64,000 nucleotides of DNA from NCBI RefSeq assembly GCF_900096975.1, contig NZ_FMYQ01000032.1, positions 25,746-89,745 on the forward strand, written 5' to 3'. This stretch comes from Paraburkholderia lycopersici (GTDB taxonomy: Bacteria > Pseudomonadota > Gammaproteobacteria > Burkholderiales > Burkholderiaceae). Position 1 is the stretch's first letter. The number at the start of each line of letters is the position of its first letter. A program made the translations under genes and the position numbers. The notes below the pieces were generated by a model, which was not told where the DNA came from, did no database searches, and was given only the letters and a program-made list of their open reading frames with translations. Below, piece by piece: positions 17,693-25,352 of this stretch.

Positions 17693-18619
17693 GTGAAATA
17701 CCATAAATTTGATCCGATGTCGTTACGGCTATTCATCGCTGCGGCCGAACTGGGCAGCTTCAAGTCGGCGGCAGATGCGGTTCACATCGTGCCTTCCGCT
17801 GCCAGCCGTAGACTTTCTGAAATGGAAGCCGAAATCGGCGCGCGTTTGTTTCACCGTCACGCAAACGGCGTGAGCCTGACCGAAGCCGGGGTCCTTCTGC
17901 AGCGATACGCGAGCATAATATTGACGAGCTATGACAAGCTTTATCTTGAGTGCTCGGAAATCTCAGCGGGTATCAAGGGCTTGATTCGCATTTGGGCGTC
18001 AAGTTCTTCTTTGTCAGAACGGTTCGCGGGGGTATTAAGCTCCTTTCTTGAAACGAATCAGGACATAAAAATAGAACTGGAAGAGCGAACTGATGGCGAG
18101 ATAGTGGAAGCGATTCGGGACAATCGAACGGACGTTGGCGTGTTTTCCTCTCATCAAAGGGTAACTGGGCTGCAGACGTTTCCGTTTTCCAGTGACCGGA
18201 TTGTTGCCGTCCTGCCAAACTCGCATCCGCTCGCCGGCGCAGAAAGGTTGAGTTTTGAAGCCATATCCCAGTACGACATCATTGGATGGAACGACGGTAT
18301 AGCCTTGGGACGCGTAATGACGGATTATGGGTCGGCGGTTGGCGCGCCGTTGCGAATAAGGCTTAAGGTCAAGTCGTTCGGCGCCATGTGCAACCTGATC
18401 AAAGCCAACTTGGGGATCGGGCTCGCTCCTCATCCGCAGGTGGATGCTGAGGTCAAGAGGCATGGCCTTACGATCACCCCGATTTTGACGGAATGGGCCA
18501 GCCGAAATGTGCTTTTCGGATACCGAGACGCCGAGGCGCTGGGAACGGCCGGGCGGCTATTGATTGACTATGTGCAACGCGTCGTACCGCAGCCGCTGCA
18601 AAGTAATACTGTGCTGTAA
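17693..18619 (+). CDS. LysR-family transcriptional regulator
   Basis: 308 residues. The helix-turn-helix is MSLRLFIAAAELGSFKSAAD followed by SRRLSEMEAEIG and LTEAG. The start is GTG at 17693; an ATG eight codons in is also possible. The effector domain resembles that of the LysR protein at 10952 (IKIELEERTDGEIVEAI compared with IRIELEEQNSGEVVRAV), so the two look like paralogues that may sense related ligands. It is the third regulator in under 8 kb, unusual for one operon. Confidence 0.87.
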   Translation: MKYHKFDPMSLRLFIAAAELGSFKSAADAVHIVPSAASRRLSEMEAEIGARLFHRHANGVSLTEAGVLLQRYASIILTSYDKLYLECSEISAGIKGLIRIWASSSSLSERFAGVLSSFLETNQDIKIELEERTDGEIVEAIRDNRTDVGVFSSHQRVTGLQTFPFSSDRIVAVLPNSHPLAGAERLSFEAISQYDIIGWNDGIALGRVMTDYGSAVGAPLRIRLKVKSFGAMCNLIKANLGIGLAPHPQVDAEVKRHGLTITPILTEWASRNVLFGYRDAEALGTAGRLLIDYVQRVVPQPLQSNTVL

Positions 18620-19270
18620 ACCGCCGGAGTTGGGGCGGGGCAGGACGATCGGCGAGTAGTTAGGGCTGAGCGACATTCGACTGAACTTGATCGGTCGAGT
18701 TCCTTTACACAGGCCGGCTCAGGCCGCACGTGTTTCGACAGCGGCACCCGCTTGCTGCAGCTGTGCCCGACCGCGCTTCAGCAACGCGGAGTCGGGGACG
18801 TCGACCATGTGCAACGGTCCCGTACTCAATTTGGCCGCATCCGCATCCGCATCCGCATTCGCATCCGCATCCGCTTCCGAGCGCAGTGCGCCGACGCTTC
18901 ACCGCTTTCTGAAAGAGTCAGTTCAGTGGCCGCTGGTTTATCAGGGGAAAGCGCTGACCTATAGTGTGTTCACTGAAGTGAGCCGCGATGGTATGTGCCG
19001 ACAGTGACGTTGCAGAGCTGGTGTTATGTCGCGTGAACGGAATGTCGATTGATTTACTGGCACAAAAAGTAGCGGGTTCACGGAAGAGGTATGGTCCGGC
19101 TCCCCGGATTCCGCTTGCCTATTCTGATGGCGGCTCAGAACGCAACGCTGCCATTAGGATATAGCCAAACGAAGACCTTCAGGATTCGGGATGTGTAGGG
19201 AAGCTCTACGTGTACTCTAAAGCTGGATCGAAGTGGTTCATACGATAGTAATACATAGGAGTACGACTCA
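18620..19270. other. Intergenic stretch with remnants and a hexamer repeat
   Basis: I see no intact gene. On the minus strand a short open stretch ending at 18719 (LLKRGRAQLQQAGAAVETRA) looks like the tail of a lost gene. A seven-unit hexamer repeat lies at 18837-18878. The rest holds no recognisable signal. Confidence 0.5.
18837..18878. repeat. GCATCC hexanucleotide tandem repeat, 7 units
   Basis: Seven consecutive hexamers read GCATCC five times, with one GCATTC (fourth unit) and one GCTTCC (last). Such arrays can vary in copy number by slippage. In the plus frame it would encode an Ala-Ser repeat, but no convincing gene surrounds it. Confidence 0.85.
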
Positions 19271-19585
19271 ATGAAGAAGATATTGATGCGTTTTACCTGC
19301 GGCGCACTGGTGATCGCGAGTACATCGGCTTTCGCCGGATCGCGTCTTACGGCTCAGCAGTGTAACGACTATCCGTTTGTGAGGACCGGAGGCGCTGTCA
19401 CGCATACGCAACTCGAGAACGAGCTTGCTGAACTCGAATCGGTCGGCTATGACCCCACCGATACCGAGCACCCGGATTACCCCAGCGACATCGAACGCGC
19501 CCAAACGCGGCTGCTGACGAAGTACCGAGCAGATTGTGGTTCTCAATCACCGACGGCAATCACCGGCGCAATATCGACGAACTGA
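19271..19585 (+). CDS. DUF4148-type small exported protein
   Basis: 104 residues with a clear signal peptide (MKKILMRFTCGALVIASTSAFA). The mature part has LTAQQC, LENELAELESVGYDP and IERAQTRLLTK, the pattern of DUF4148 proteins that are abundant and of unknown function in Burkholderia. Two cysteines in the mature part may form a disulphide. GGAG precedes the ATG by about 8 bases. A second member follows 134 bases downstream. Confidence 0.8.
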   Translation: MKKILMRFTCGALVIASTSAFAGSRLTAQQCNDYPFVRTGGAVTHTQLENELAELESVGYDPTDTEHPDYPSDIERAQTRLLTKYRADCGSQSPTAITGAISTN

Positions 19586-19718
19586 TTTCGCCTGCATCGT
19601 CGCTGCCACGTTCATGGCTATGACGCATGCTAAGTCTTTCGGTACGACGTTTATCCGATGAGGCCGACGACACAACGGCTTCATACGGTTCACAACCCAA
19701 GTTAATCAGGACCGTAAA

Positions 19719-20075
19719 ATGAAAATCCGTAACGCACTCTTCGCCATCGCTGTTGGATTCTCATCCGTTGCTGTCGCAACGACTGCGTCGGCGCAGGTAA
19801 AGACCCGCGACGAAGTCCGTCTTGAGCTGATCGACGCGGAAAACAACGGCAGCCGCCTCGTCGCGGATGCATCGTATCCGGACGTGAGCCGCGTTTATCA
19901 GCAGCAGGTCGCGCAACGTCGCGCGCTTCATGATTCGGGCACCGGCCCGGGTTCGGGCTATTCGGGCAGCAGCGAGGCGGGTCAAAAAACAGCGACCGTT
20001 GCGCCCGCCTCGAATTCGACGAAAGACGGCTGCGTTGGTCCGGCAGGATTCTGCACGCCCTATTTCGGCAGCTAG
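19719..20075 (+). CDS. DUF4148-like exported protein
   Basis: 118 residues. Signal peptide at 1-25 with cleavage near TASAQ. The stretch TRDEVRLELIDAENNGSRL followed by YPDVSRVYQQQVAQRR matches DUF4148 proteins. The C-terminal third is Gly/Ser-rich and ends with two cysteines (GCVGPAGFCTP). The function is unknown. It forms a pair with the preceding gene. Confidence 0.78.
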   Translation: MKIRNALFAIAVGFSSVAVATTASAQVKTRDEVRLELIDAENNGSRLVADASYPDVSRVYQQQVAQRRALHDSGTGPGSGYSGSSEAGQKTATVAPASNSTKDGCVGPAGFCTPYFGS

Positions 20076-20375
20076 GTTTCGTAGTCAATGCCGATGCTGA
20101 CTTGAACTAGGAGTTCGCGACAGCGGGACCGCCTGCCACCCGATATCAAGGATATGTTTTTCAAGAAAAAGCTCACCATTCTCGCGCAGCTGGCCGGCAA
20201 CTTTTCGAAAAATTCGGACGGGCACGATCCTGGCCTCCGGGCCTTAGAAGTAGCGGGCGCATTTTCAGCTAGGCCCTTGAAATTTTTAAGATTAGGTGGA
20301 GCCAGGGGCGAGGGGATGTGGTTTCCGTGCTATTGCTACGGCGAGACAAATTGAACATTGGAGTGTAGGGGAAAA
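20076..20375. other. Intergenic stretch before the TDT carrier gene
   Basis: A 66-codon frame at 20154-20354 opens MFFKKKLTILAQLAG but shows no family pattern and is not called. The only other signal is the AGGGG ribosome-binding site just before 20376. Confidence 0.4.
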
Positions 20376-21527
20376 ATGAATGATCGTATTCGCCCAACTA
20401 GGGCCAACAAATTTCTCCGGGGCGGCTTCGAGAACATACGGCAATTCACCCCGAATTGGTTTGCCGTCACGATGGGAACTGGAGTCGTATATCTCGTTCT
20501 AGAAGCGTTGTCGGGCGCGTCTCCGATAAAGAGGGAATTGGCCGAGTGGCTCTGGCGGATTGACATTGGTATGTATGCCGTCTTTTTTATGATGTTTGTC
20601 GGTCGGCTCGTGTTGTTCAGCGAAACGATAAAGCCTTTGCTCCATCATCCGATGCAGTCGATGTTTCTTGGCGCGTTGCCGATGGGCTTTGCGCCGATCG
20701 TGAATGGCGTGATCGCGTTTTCCGGACCGCGCTACGGAGACGGCGCATATTCCCTCGCATTCGGGCTTTGGGGCGTGGACGCCGTGACGTCGCTGGTTGT
20801 CGCGATCGGCGTTCCGTATCTCGTGTTTACGAAGCAGGAGCACAGTGCCGACCGACTTACGGCCGCCTTGCTGTTGCCCATCGTAGCTCCCGAGGTAGCC
20901 GCATCAAGTGCTGCGCTGCTGGCGCCGCATCTAACGCCCGCTCACGCCCAGCTCGTTGTCGGGGCCGGCTATTTGCTGTGGGCTGTTTCAGTGCCGCTTG
21001 CATTTTCAATCTTGACCCTTGTTTTGTTTCGCCTTGTCATCCACAAATTGCCCCATCGTGAGGTTGGGGTGACGAGTTGGCTTGCGCTCGGACCAATAGC
21101 TACAGGGTCCCTCGGGCTCATTACGCTCGGTGAGGCAGCGGCGAAGGCATTTTCTGGTACGGCACTGCAATCGGTCGCGATTCTTGCGCGCGCCTTCGGT
21201 GTATTGGGTGCACTGCTTCTTTGGGGAAGCGGCCTCTGGTGGCTCGCGTGCGCGGTATTGTTCATGTGGCGTTATCACCGAGAAGGATTACCCTTCAACC
21301 TCGGCTGGTGGGGTCTCACCTTTCCAACGGGGGTTTACACGCTGGCCACGCTCAATCTGGCAAGGGCCACCCATTCGAATGCGTTCCTAAATATTGGTGT
21401 CGCGCTCCAAGTCATCCTTGATCTACTTTGGGGGGCGGTACTAGGCCGAACGATCCGCGGTCTCATTTATGAGCGAATGTTCCAAGCGCCTTGCCTCTCC
21501 ACTGAATTGCAGGTACGCATGAAGTAA
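20376..21527 (+). CDS. TDT-family (SLAC1/Mae1/TehA) carrier
   Basis: 383 residues with ten hydrophobic segments and the family opening FTPNWFAVTMGTGVV. The TDT family includes the yeast malate permease Mae1, the tellurite-resistance protein TehA and plant SLAC1 anion channels. Next to a malate dehydrogenase gene and the dicarboxylate operon, a C4/C5-dicarboxylate carrier is the likeliest reading. The start at 20376 has AGGGG upstream. The malate dehydrogenase gene follows after 59 bases, so the two may be co-transcribed. Confidence 0.85.
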   Translation: MNDRIRPTRANKFLRGGFENIRQFTPNWFAVTMGTGVVYLVLEALSGASPIKRELAEWLWRIDIGMYAVFFMMFVGRLVLFSETIKPLLHHPMQSMFLGALPMGFAPIVNGVIAFSGPRYGDGAYSLAFGLWGVDAVTSLVVAIGVPYLVFTKQEHSADRLTAALLLPIVAPEVAASSAALLAPHLTPAHAQLVVGAGYLLWAVSVPLAFSILTLVLFRLVIHKLPHREVGVTSWLALGPIATGSLGLITLGEAAAKAFSGTALQSVAILARAFGVLGALLLWGSGLWWLACAVLFMWRYHREGLPFNLGWWGLTFPTGVYTLATLNLARATHSNAFLNIGVALQVILDLLWGAVLGRTIRGLIYERMFQAPCLSTELQVRMK

Positions 21528-21586
21528 AAGATTTGGCGTGTCTAGATAGAAAGCCCTTATCAACGATCCTCTAGCGGGAGAACATC

Positions 21587-22585
21587 TTGTCATCAAATCC
21601 TAAGCGCGTAGTCATAACCGGGGCCGCTGGCCAAATTGCCTACTCTTTGCTATTTCGCATCGCAAATGGCGATCTGCTAGGCAAAGATCAGCCGGTCATT
21701 CTGCAGCTTCTGGAGTTGCCACAGGCATTGGCCGCGCTCCGCGGTGTGGTTATGGAATTGCAAGATTGCGCTTTTCCTTTGCTTTCCGGCATCGAAATAA
21801 GTGCCGATCCGTATGCCGCTTTTCGCGACGCAGACTATGCCCTGCTGGTAGGGTCTCGCCCGCGTGGCAAAGGAATGGAGCGCCGTGATCTGCTCGCTGC
21901 AAATGCTGCGATCTTTCGTAACCAGGGTGAAGCGTTGAACGAGGTTGCCAAGCGCTCTGTGAAAGTGCTCGTCGTTGGTAATCCCGCCAACACGAATGCT
22001 TGGATTACACGCCAGTTCGCGATCGATCTACCCGCAGACGCGATTACGGCGATGATCAGACTCGATCACAACCGCGCAGTTTCTCGTCTCGCAGCCCGCT
22101 GCGGTGTGCCGATCGATGCTATACGGCAGATGGTTGTATGGGGCAACCATTCGCCTACGATGTATGCAGATTATCGACATGCCCTGGTGAGTGGGCGCGC
22201 TGTATCGGAGTTGTTATCCGACGATGCGTGGAATCGCGATGTCTTTATTCCCGAAGTCGCGCGGCGCGGTACGGCAGTCATTGAAGCCCGAGGGGCTTCC
22301 TCTGCCGCGTCAGCTGCGAACGCGGCAATTGACCAGATGCGCGACTGGATATCGGGCAGTGATGGCCGGTGGGTATCGATGAGCATCGTATCTGAGGGCG
22401 AGTACGGTGTGCCACCCGGGTTAATGTTTGGCATGCCGGTCACGTGCGACGCGGGGACTTATCGGGTCGCTTCGGGCCTCAGCATCGATGCGTTCGCGCG
22501 TTCAAGAATCGACGCCTCGGTCGGCGAGTTGATGGAGGAAATCACCGCGGTGCGCGAAATTTTGGGGACGACATCTCACGCTTGA
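21587..22585 (+). CDS. mdh: Malate dehydrogenase (extra copy)
   Basis: 332 residues of the NAD-dependent malate dehydrogenase family. The nucleotide-binding loop is TGAAGQIAYSL. Substrate residues include SRPRGKGMERRDLL and LDHNRA, and the catalytic His lies in WGNHSPTMYAD. The start is TTG at 21587, supported by GGGAG seven bases upstream. The host must carry its own TCA-cycle copy, so this one probably serves the cargo pathway by oxidising malate imported or made by the neighbouring genes. Its substrate range could have drifted; some key residues look conserved but I cannot test activity. Confidence 0.9.
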   Translation: MSSNPKRVVITGAAGQIAYSLLFRIANGDLLGKDQPVILQLLELPQALAALRGVVMELQDCAFPLLSGIEISADPYAAFRDADYALLVGSRPRGKGMERRDLLAANAAIFRNQGEALNEVAKRSVKVLVVGNPANTNAWITRQFAIDLPADAITAMIRLDHNRAVSRLAARCGVPIDAIRQMVVWGNHSPTMYADYRHALVSGRAVSELLSDDAWNRDVFIPEVARRGTAVIEARGASSAASAANAAIDQMRDWISGSDGRWVSMSIVSEGEYGVPPGLMFGMPVTCDAGTYRVASGLSIDAFARSRIDASVGELMEEITAVREILGTTSHA

Positions 22586-22933
22586 AATAAGCAGGACCAG
22601 AAGTTCTTTGGTGAGTGCCGCAGAGAAGCGCCAGACATGTAACTGTTCACTTCGTTGCTTACTTGCATAAGCGGTCTTGCCGTGCTATTTGCCAGCGCAT
22701 TCAGTCGCCGACCTGCGGATCGCGGTCGGCGGCTCGCCTTGCAGGTTGATCAGCGGGACCAAGTCTTGGGTAGTTGCATTGCGTGGTACCACGATCCACG
22801 AGCGTACCGCAATTGCACGGTGTAAGGCTGGATGGTTCTCGAATGGAGAACGCCCAGTCAAAAAATAGCACTTCCTTCAACTTTAAAACGAAATCCATAA
22901 TAAGAAACATTTTAAAAAAATTGGAGACTAGGC
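22586..22933. other. Intergenic stretch upstream of the MFS carrier
   Basis: 348 bases with no credible gene and no strong hairpin. The last 60 bases are A-rich (TTTTAAAAAAATTGGAGA), ending in the GGAGA ribosome-binding site of the next gene. A promoter for the carrier and amidase pair probably lies here but no clear -35/-10 pair stands out. Confidence 0.4.
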
Positions 22934-24325
22934 ATGGAACAGGCCAACACCGCCGTTCCCGCGTCGATCTTGGCGCGTTTGGATCGCCTCCCGGCAACCA
23001 GGTCCATCTGGAAGATGATCGTACTGCTGAGTATGGGCTTCTTCTTCGAGCTTTACGACCTGCTGCTGACTGCTTACATCGCGCCGGGTCTGGTGAACGC
23101 AGGCATACTAACTTCCAATACGCCGGCTTTCTTCGGCTCAACGGGAGTTGCGGCGTTTATCGCATCGACGTTTGCTGGACTCGTCGTCGGTACGCTTTGC
23201 TGTGGATACATTGCCGACCGCTTCGGCCGTAGAGCGATCTTTACATATTCGCTCCTCTGGTATACGGCAGCCAATACCATCATGGCATTCCAGCATACGG
23301 CTATCGGTTTGATTGCATGGCGCTTTGGTTCCGGAATTGGCATCGGACTAGAACTGGTCACCATTGGGGCATATATCACTGAACTTGCCCCGAAGGCCAT
23401 CAGAGGCCGGGCCTTCGCATGTGAACAGACGATTGGGTTTATCGCGCAGCCGGTTGTAGCGGTACTAGCCTACTTGCTAGTTCCCTATAGCCCGCTGGGC
23501 TTCGATGGTTGGCGATGGGTAGTCCTCATTGGTTCGACCTCGGCTGTATTCGTCTGGTGGCTACGCCGAGGACTAGTCGAAAGTCCGCGCTGGCTCTATC
23601 AGGCAGGCCGCGTCGATGAGGCCGATGCTGTGGTGAGATCTCTGGAGAGACTGGTGGAACTGGAGATTGGACGAAGTCTTCCCGACATAGAGTCCAGTGC
23701 GCCGGCCCAGACTAGCCGCTTACCCATCAGTATATTGTTCAAGGCTCCGTACAGGCGCCGGATGCTGATGATGTCGGTTTTTAACTTCTTCGCGGGAATC
23801 GGATATTACGGCTTCACGAGTTGGGTACCGACACTGCTTCTAAAGCAGGGCGCTACGCTCAATACAAGTCTTGGATATTCCACGCTGATTGCTTTGGCGG
23901 CGCCGGTGGGACCATTTATCGGTTTGTTCGTTGCTGATAAAGTGGAGCGAAAGTCAGCTATCGTTACCACAGCCATCGTTGCACTATTAACTGGTTTATT
24001 GTTTAGTGTTTCGAAAAACGGAATTGCAATCGTTGCTATGGGCGTGGTATTGACGATCGCCAATAACATGCTCGTGTATACATTCCACACCTACCAAAAC
24101 GAGCTCTTCCCCACGTCGGTCCGATCTCGCGCTGTTGGATTTGTATATTCATGGAGTCGTATTGCTGCGGTGTTTACCGGATTCGCGATCGCGATGATCC
24201 TCGAGCGTGCGGGCGTTAAGGGAGTATTCGTCTTTATCGCGTTCGCCTATATGATGTCCGCGGCAGTAGTCGCGGCTTTGGGCCCGAAAACCAAAGGCCG
24301 ACCACTCGAATACATATCGGGATAG
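22934..24325 (+). CDS. MFS transporter, metabolite:H+ symporter type
   Basis: 463 residues with twelve hydrophobic segments. MFS motif A is GYIADRFGRRAIF between helices 2 and 3. ESPRWL after helix 6 and a Lys/Glu-rich central loop match the sugar-porter/AAHS branch. It begins with a cytoplasmic leader ending RSIWKMIVLLSMGFFFELYD, typical for aromatic-acid or organic-acid symporters. The next gene, an amidase of the isochorismatase fold, starts two bases after its stop, so it probably imports the amidase substrate. Confidence 0.88.
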   Translation: MEQANTAVPASILARLDRLPATRSIWKMIVLLSMGFFFELYDLLLTAYIAPGLVNAGILTSNTPAFFGSTGVAAFIASTFAGLVVGTLCCGYIADRFGRRAIFTYSLLWYTAANTIMAFQHTAIGLIAWRFGSGIGIGLELVTIGAYITELAPKAIRGRAFACEQTIGFIAQPVVAVLAYLLVPYSPLGFDGWRWVVLIGSTSAVFVWWLRRGLVESPRWLYQAGRVDEADAVVRSLERLVELEIGRSLPDIESSAPAQTSRLPISILFKAPYRRRMLMMSVFNFFAGIGYYGFTSWVPTLLLKQGATLNTSLGYSTLIALAAPVGPFIGLFVADKVERKSAIVTTAIVALLTGLLFSVSKNGIAIVAMGVVLTIANNMLVYTFHTYQNELFPTSVRSRAVGFVYSWSRIAAVFTGFAIAMILERAGVKGVFVFIAFAYMMSAAVVAALGPKTKGRPLEYISG

Positions 24326-24327
24326 CA

Positions 24328-24954
24328 ATGAAATCATCAGACGTTTATCAGGAAAAGGGATTTAATAAGAGTTTTTCGCTTAGTGCCCCGTTCGGCCTTC
24401 TACTAGTGGATTTCTGCGGCGCCTTTGTCCACGGCGATGCACTGGGAGGCGGGAACATCGCGGCGGCGGCTGCTCGGTCAGTCGATCTGCTGAGATACGC
24501 GCGGGAGCGTTGTTGGCCGGTAGCGCATGCGAAAATAATTTTCGCGATGGACAAGTCTGATGCGAACGTATGGGCAGAAAAAATACCGCTCCTACTCACA
24601 CTAACGGAATCAAATCCGGAAGCGGATTTTATTCGTGAGCTGCAGCCCGCACCCGATGAGTTTGTCGTTCAAAAGAATGTGGCTTCGGCGTTTTGGGAGG
24701 GCACACTGACTGGATGGCTCCGGTATAAACATCACGTAAAGACGGTTGTTATTGCGGGGTGCACGACGAGCGGTTGTGTGCGAGCGAGTGCCGTCGATGC
24801 CGTGTCGTATGGGTTTCGAACCGTTGTTATTACGGATTGCGTTGGAGACCGGTCCATCGCGGCTCATGAAGCCAGCCTCTCGGATTTAAAGGCGAAGTAC
24901 TCGGAAACCTTGTCGATATCTGAATTCATGAGCATGACTGAGGCGACTACATAG
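24328..24954 (+). CDS. Isochorismatase-fold amidase
   Basis: 208 residues of the cysteine-hydrolase (isochorismatase) superfamily. The catalytic triad is visible as Asp28 (LLLVDF), Lys116 (VVQKN) and Cys150 (GCTTSGCVRAS). The TTSGCVRASAVDA stretch is typical of N-carbamoylsarcosine and maleamate amidohydrolases rather than true isochorismatases. A NicF-like maleamate hydrolase would release maleate and ammonia, which the LeuCD-type hydratase in this island could use. This link is inference from neighbours. It is tightly coupled to the MFS gene. Confidence 0.85.
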   Translation: MKSSDVYQEKGFNKSFSLSAPFGLLLVDFCGAFVHGDALGGGNIAAAAARSVDLLRYARERCWPVAHAKIIFAMDKSDANVWAEKIPLLLTLTESNPEADFIRELQPAPDEFVVQKNVASAFWEGTLTGWLRYKHHVKTVVIAGCTTSGCVRASAVDAVSYGFRTVVITDCVGDRSIAAHEASLSDLKAKYSETLSISEFMSMTEATT

Positions 24955-25352
24955 CGGCAAGCGCCAATGCTACCTGGCACCGTGTGGTGGTCGTTCGAGT
25001 CTACTGCTGCTTGGCATTCAGATCGACGGGTTTTGGCAGGTACCGCCCGTCGATTGATGGTGGTATTGGTCCGTTTCAGGGAAGTGAGCGTCGATATCGT
25101 TTTCAACTCGTTATCCAATCAAAGAGTCATGCATTCTCTATATGAGATCAGGGGTTCTCATAATGTCACTTATCTAAAGGTGACATTGATTAGATAATAA
25201 ACGCAACGAAGCGTGACTGACGCTGGCTGGCTTAGCGCTACTACAGGGAAATAATTTCCGCCTGCGGAAGCTAATGCTAGTTGTCGACATTGGCGGGCGA
25301 TGCTAATGCGCGGCTTCTTTCCGCCCAATCCAAGCTGGCGAACTAATCGAGT
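24955..25352. other. Intergenic stretch upstream of the efflux operon
   Basis: 398 bases without a credible gene. It contains the interleaved inverted repeats at 25162-25197, listed separately, which are the only strong signal. The distance of about 155 bases from the repeats to the efflux gene leaves room for a promoter and leader. Confidence 0.5.
25162..25197. promoter_or_regulatory. Interleaved double inverted repeat (candidate operator)
   Basis: AATGTCAC (25162-25169) is repeated inverted as GTGACATT (25180-25187), and TTATCTAA (25170-25177) is repeated inverted as TTAGATAA (25190-25197). The order is A, B, A', B', so the two perfect 8-bp palindromes interlock with 2-base gaps. It could be a paired operator for a dimeric regulator, or alternative hairpins in a leader RNA. 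It precedes the FUSC efflux operon. Confidence 0.55.

Noticed and set aside
18687..19007. Plus-strand frame encoding an Ala-Ser repeat
   Set aside because: The repeat comes from the GCATCC hexamer array; no start signal or domain around it.
20154..20354. 66-codon plus-strand frame opening MFFKKKLTILAQLAG
   Set aside because: Short, without family pattern, and ends just before the TDT gene; could be chance.
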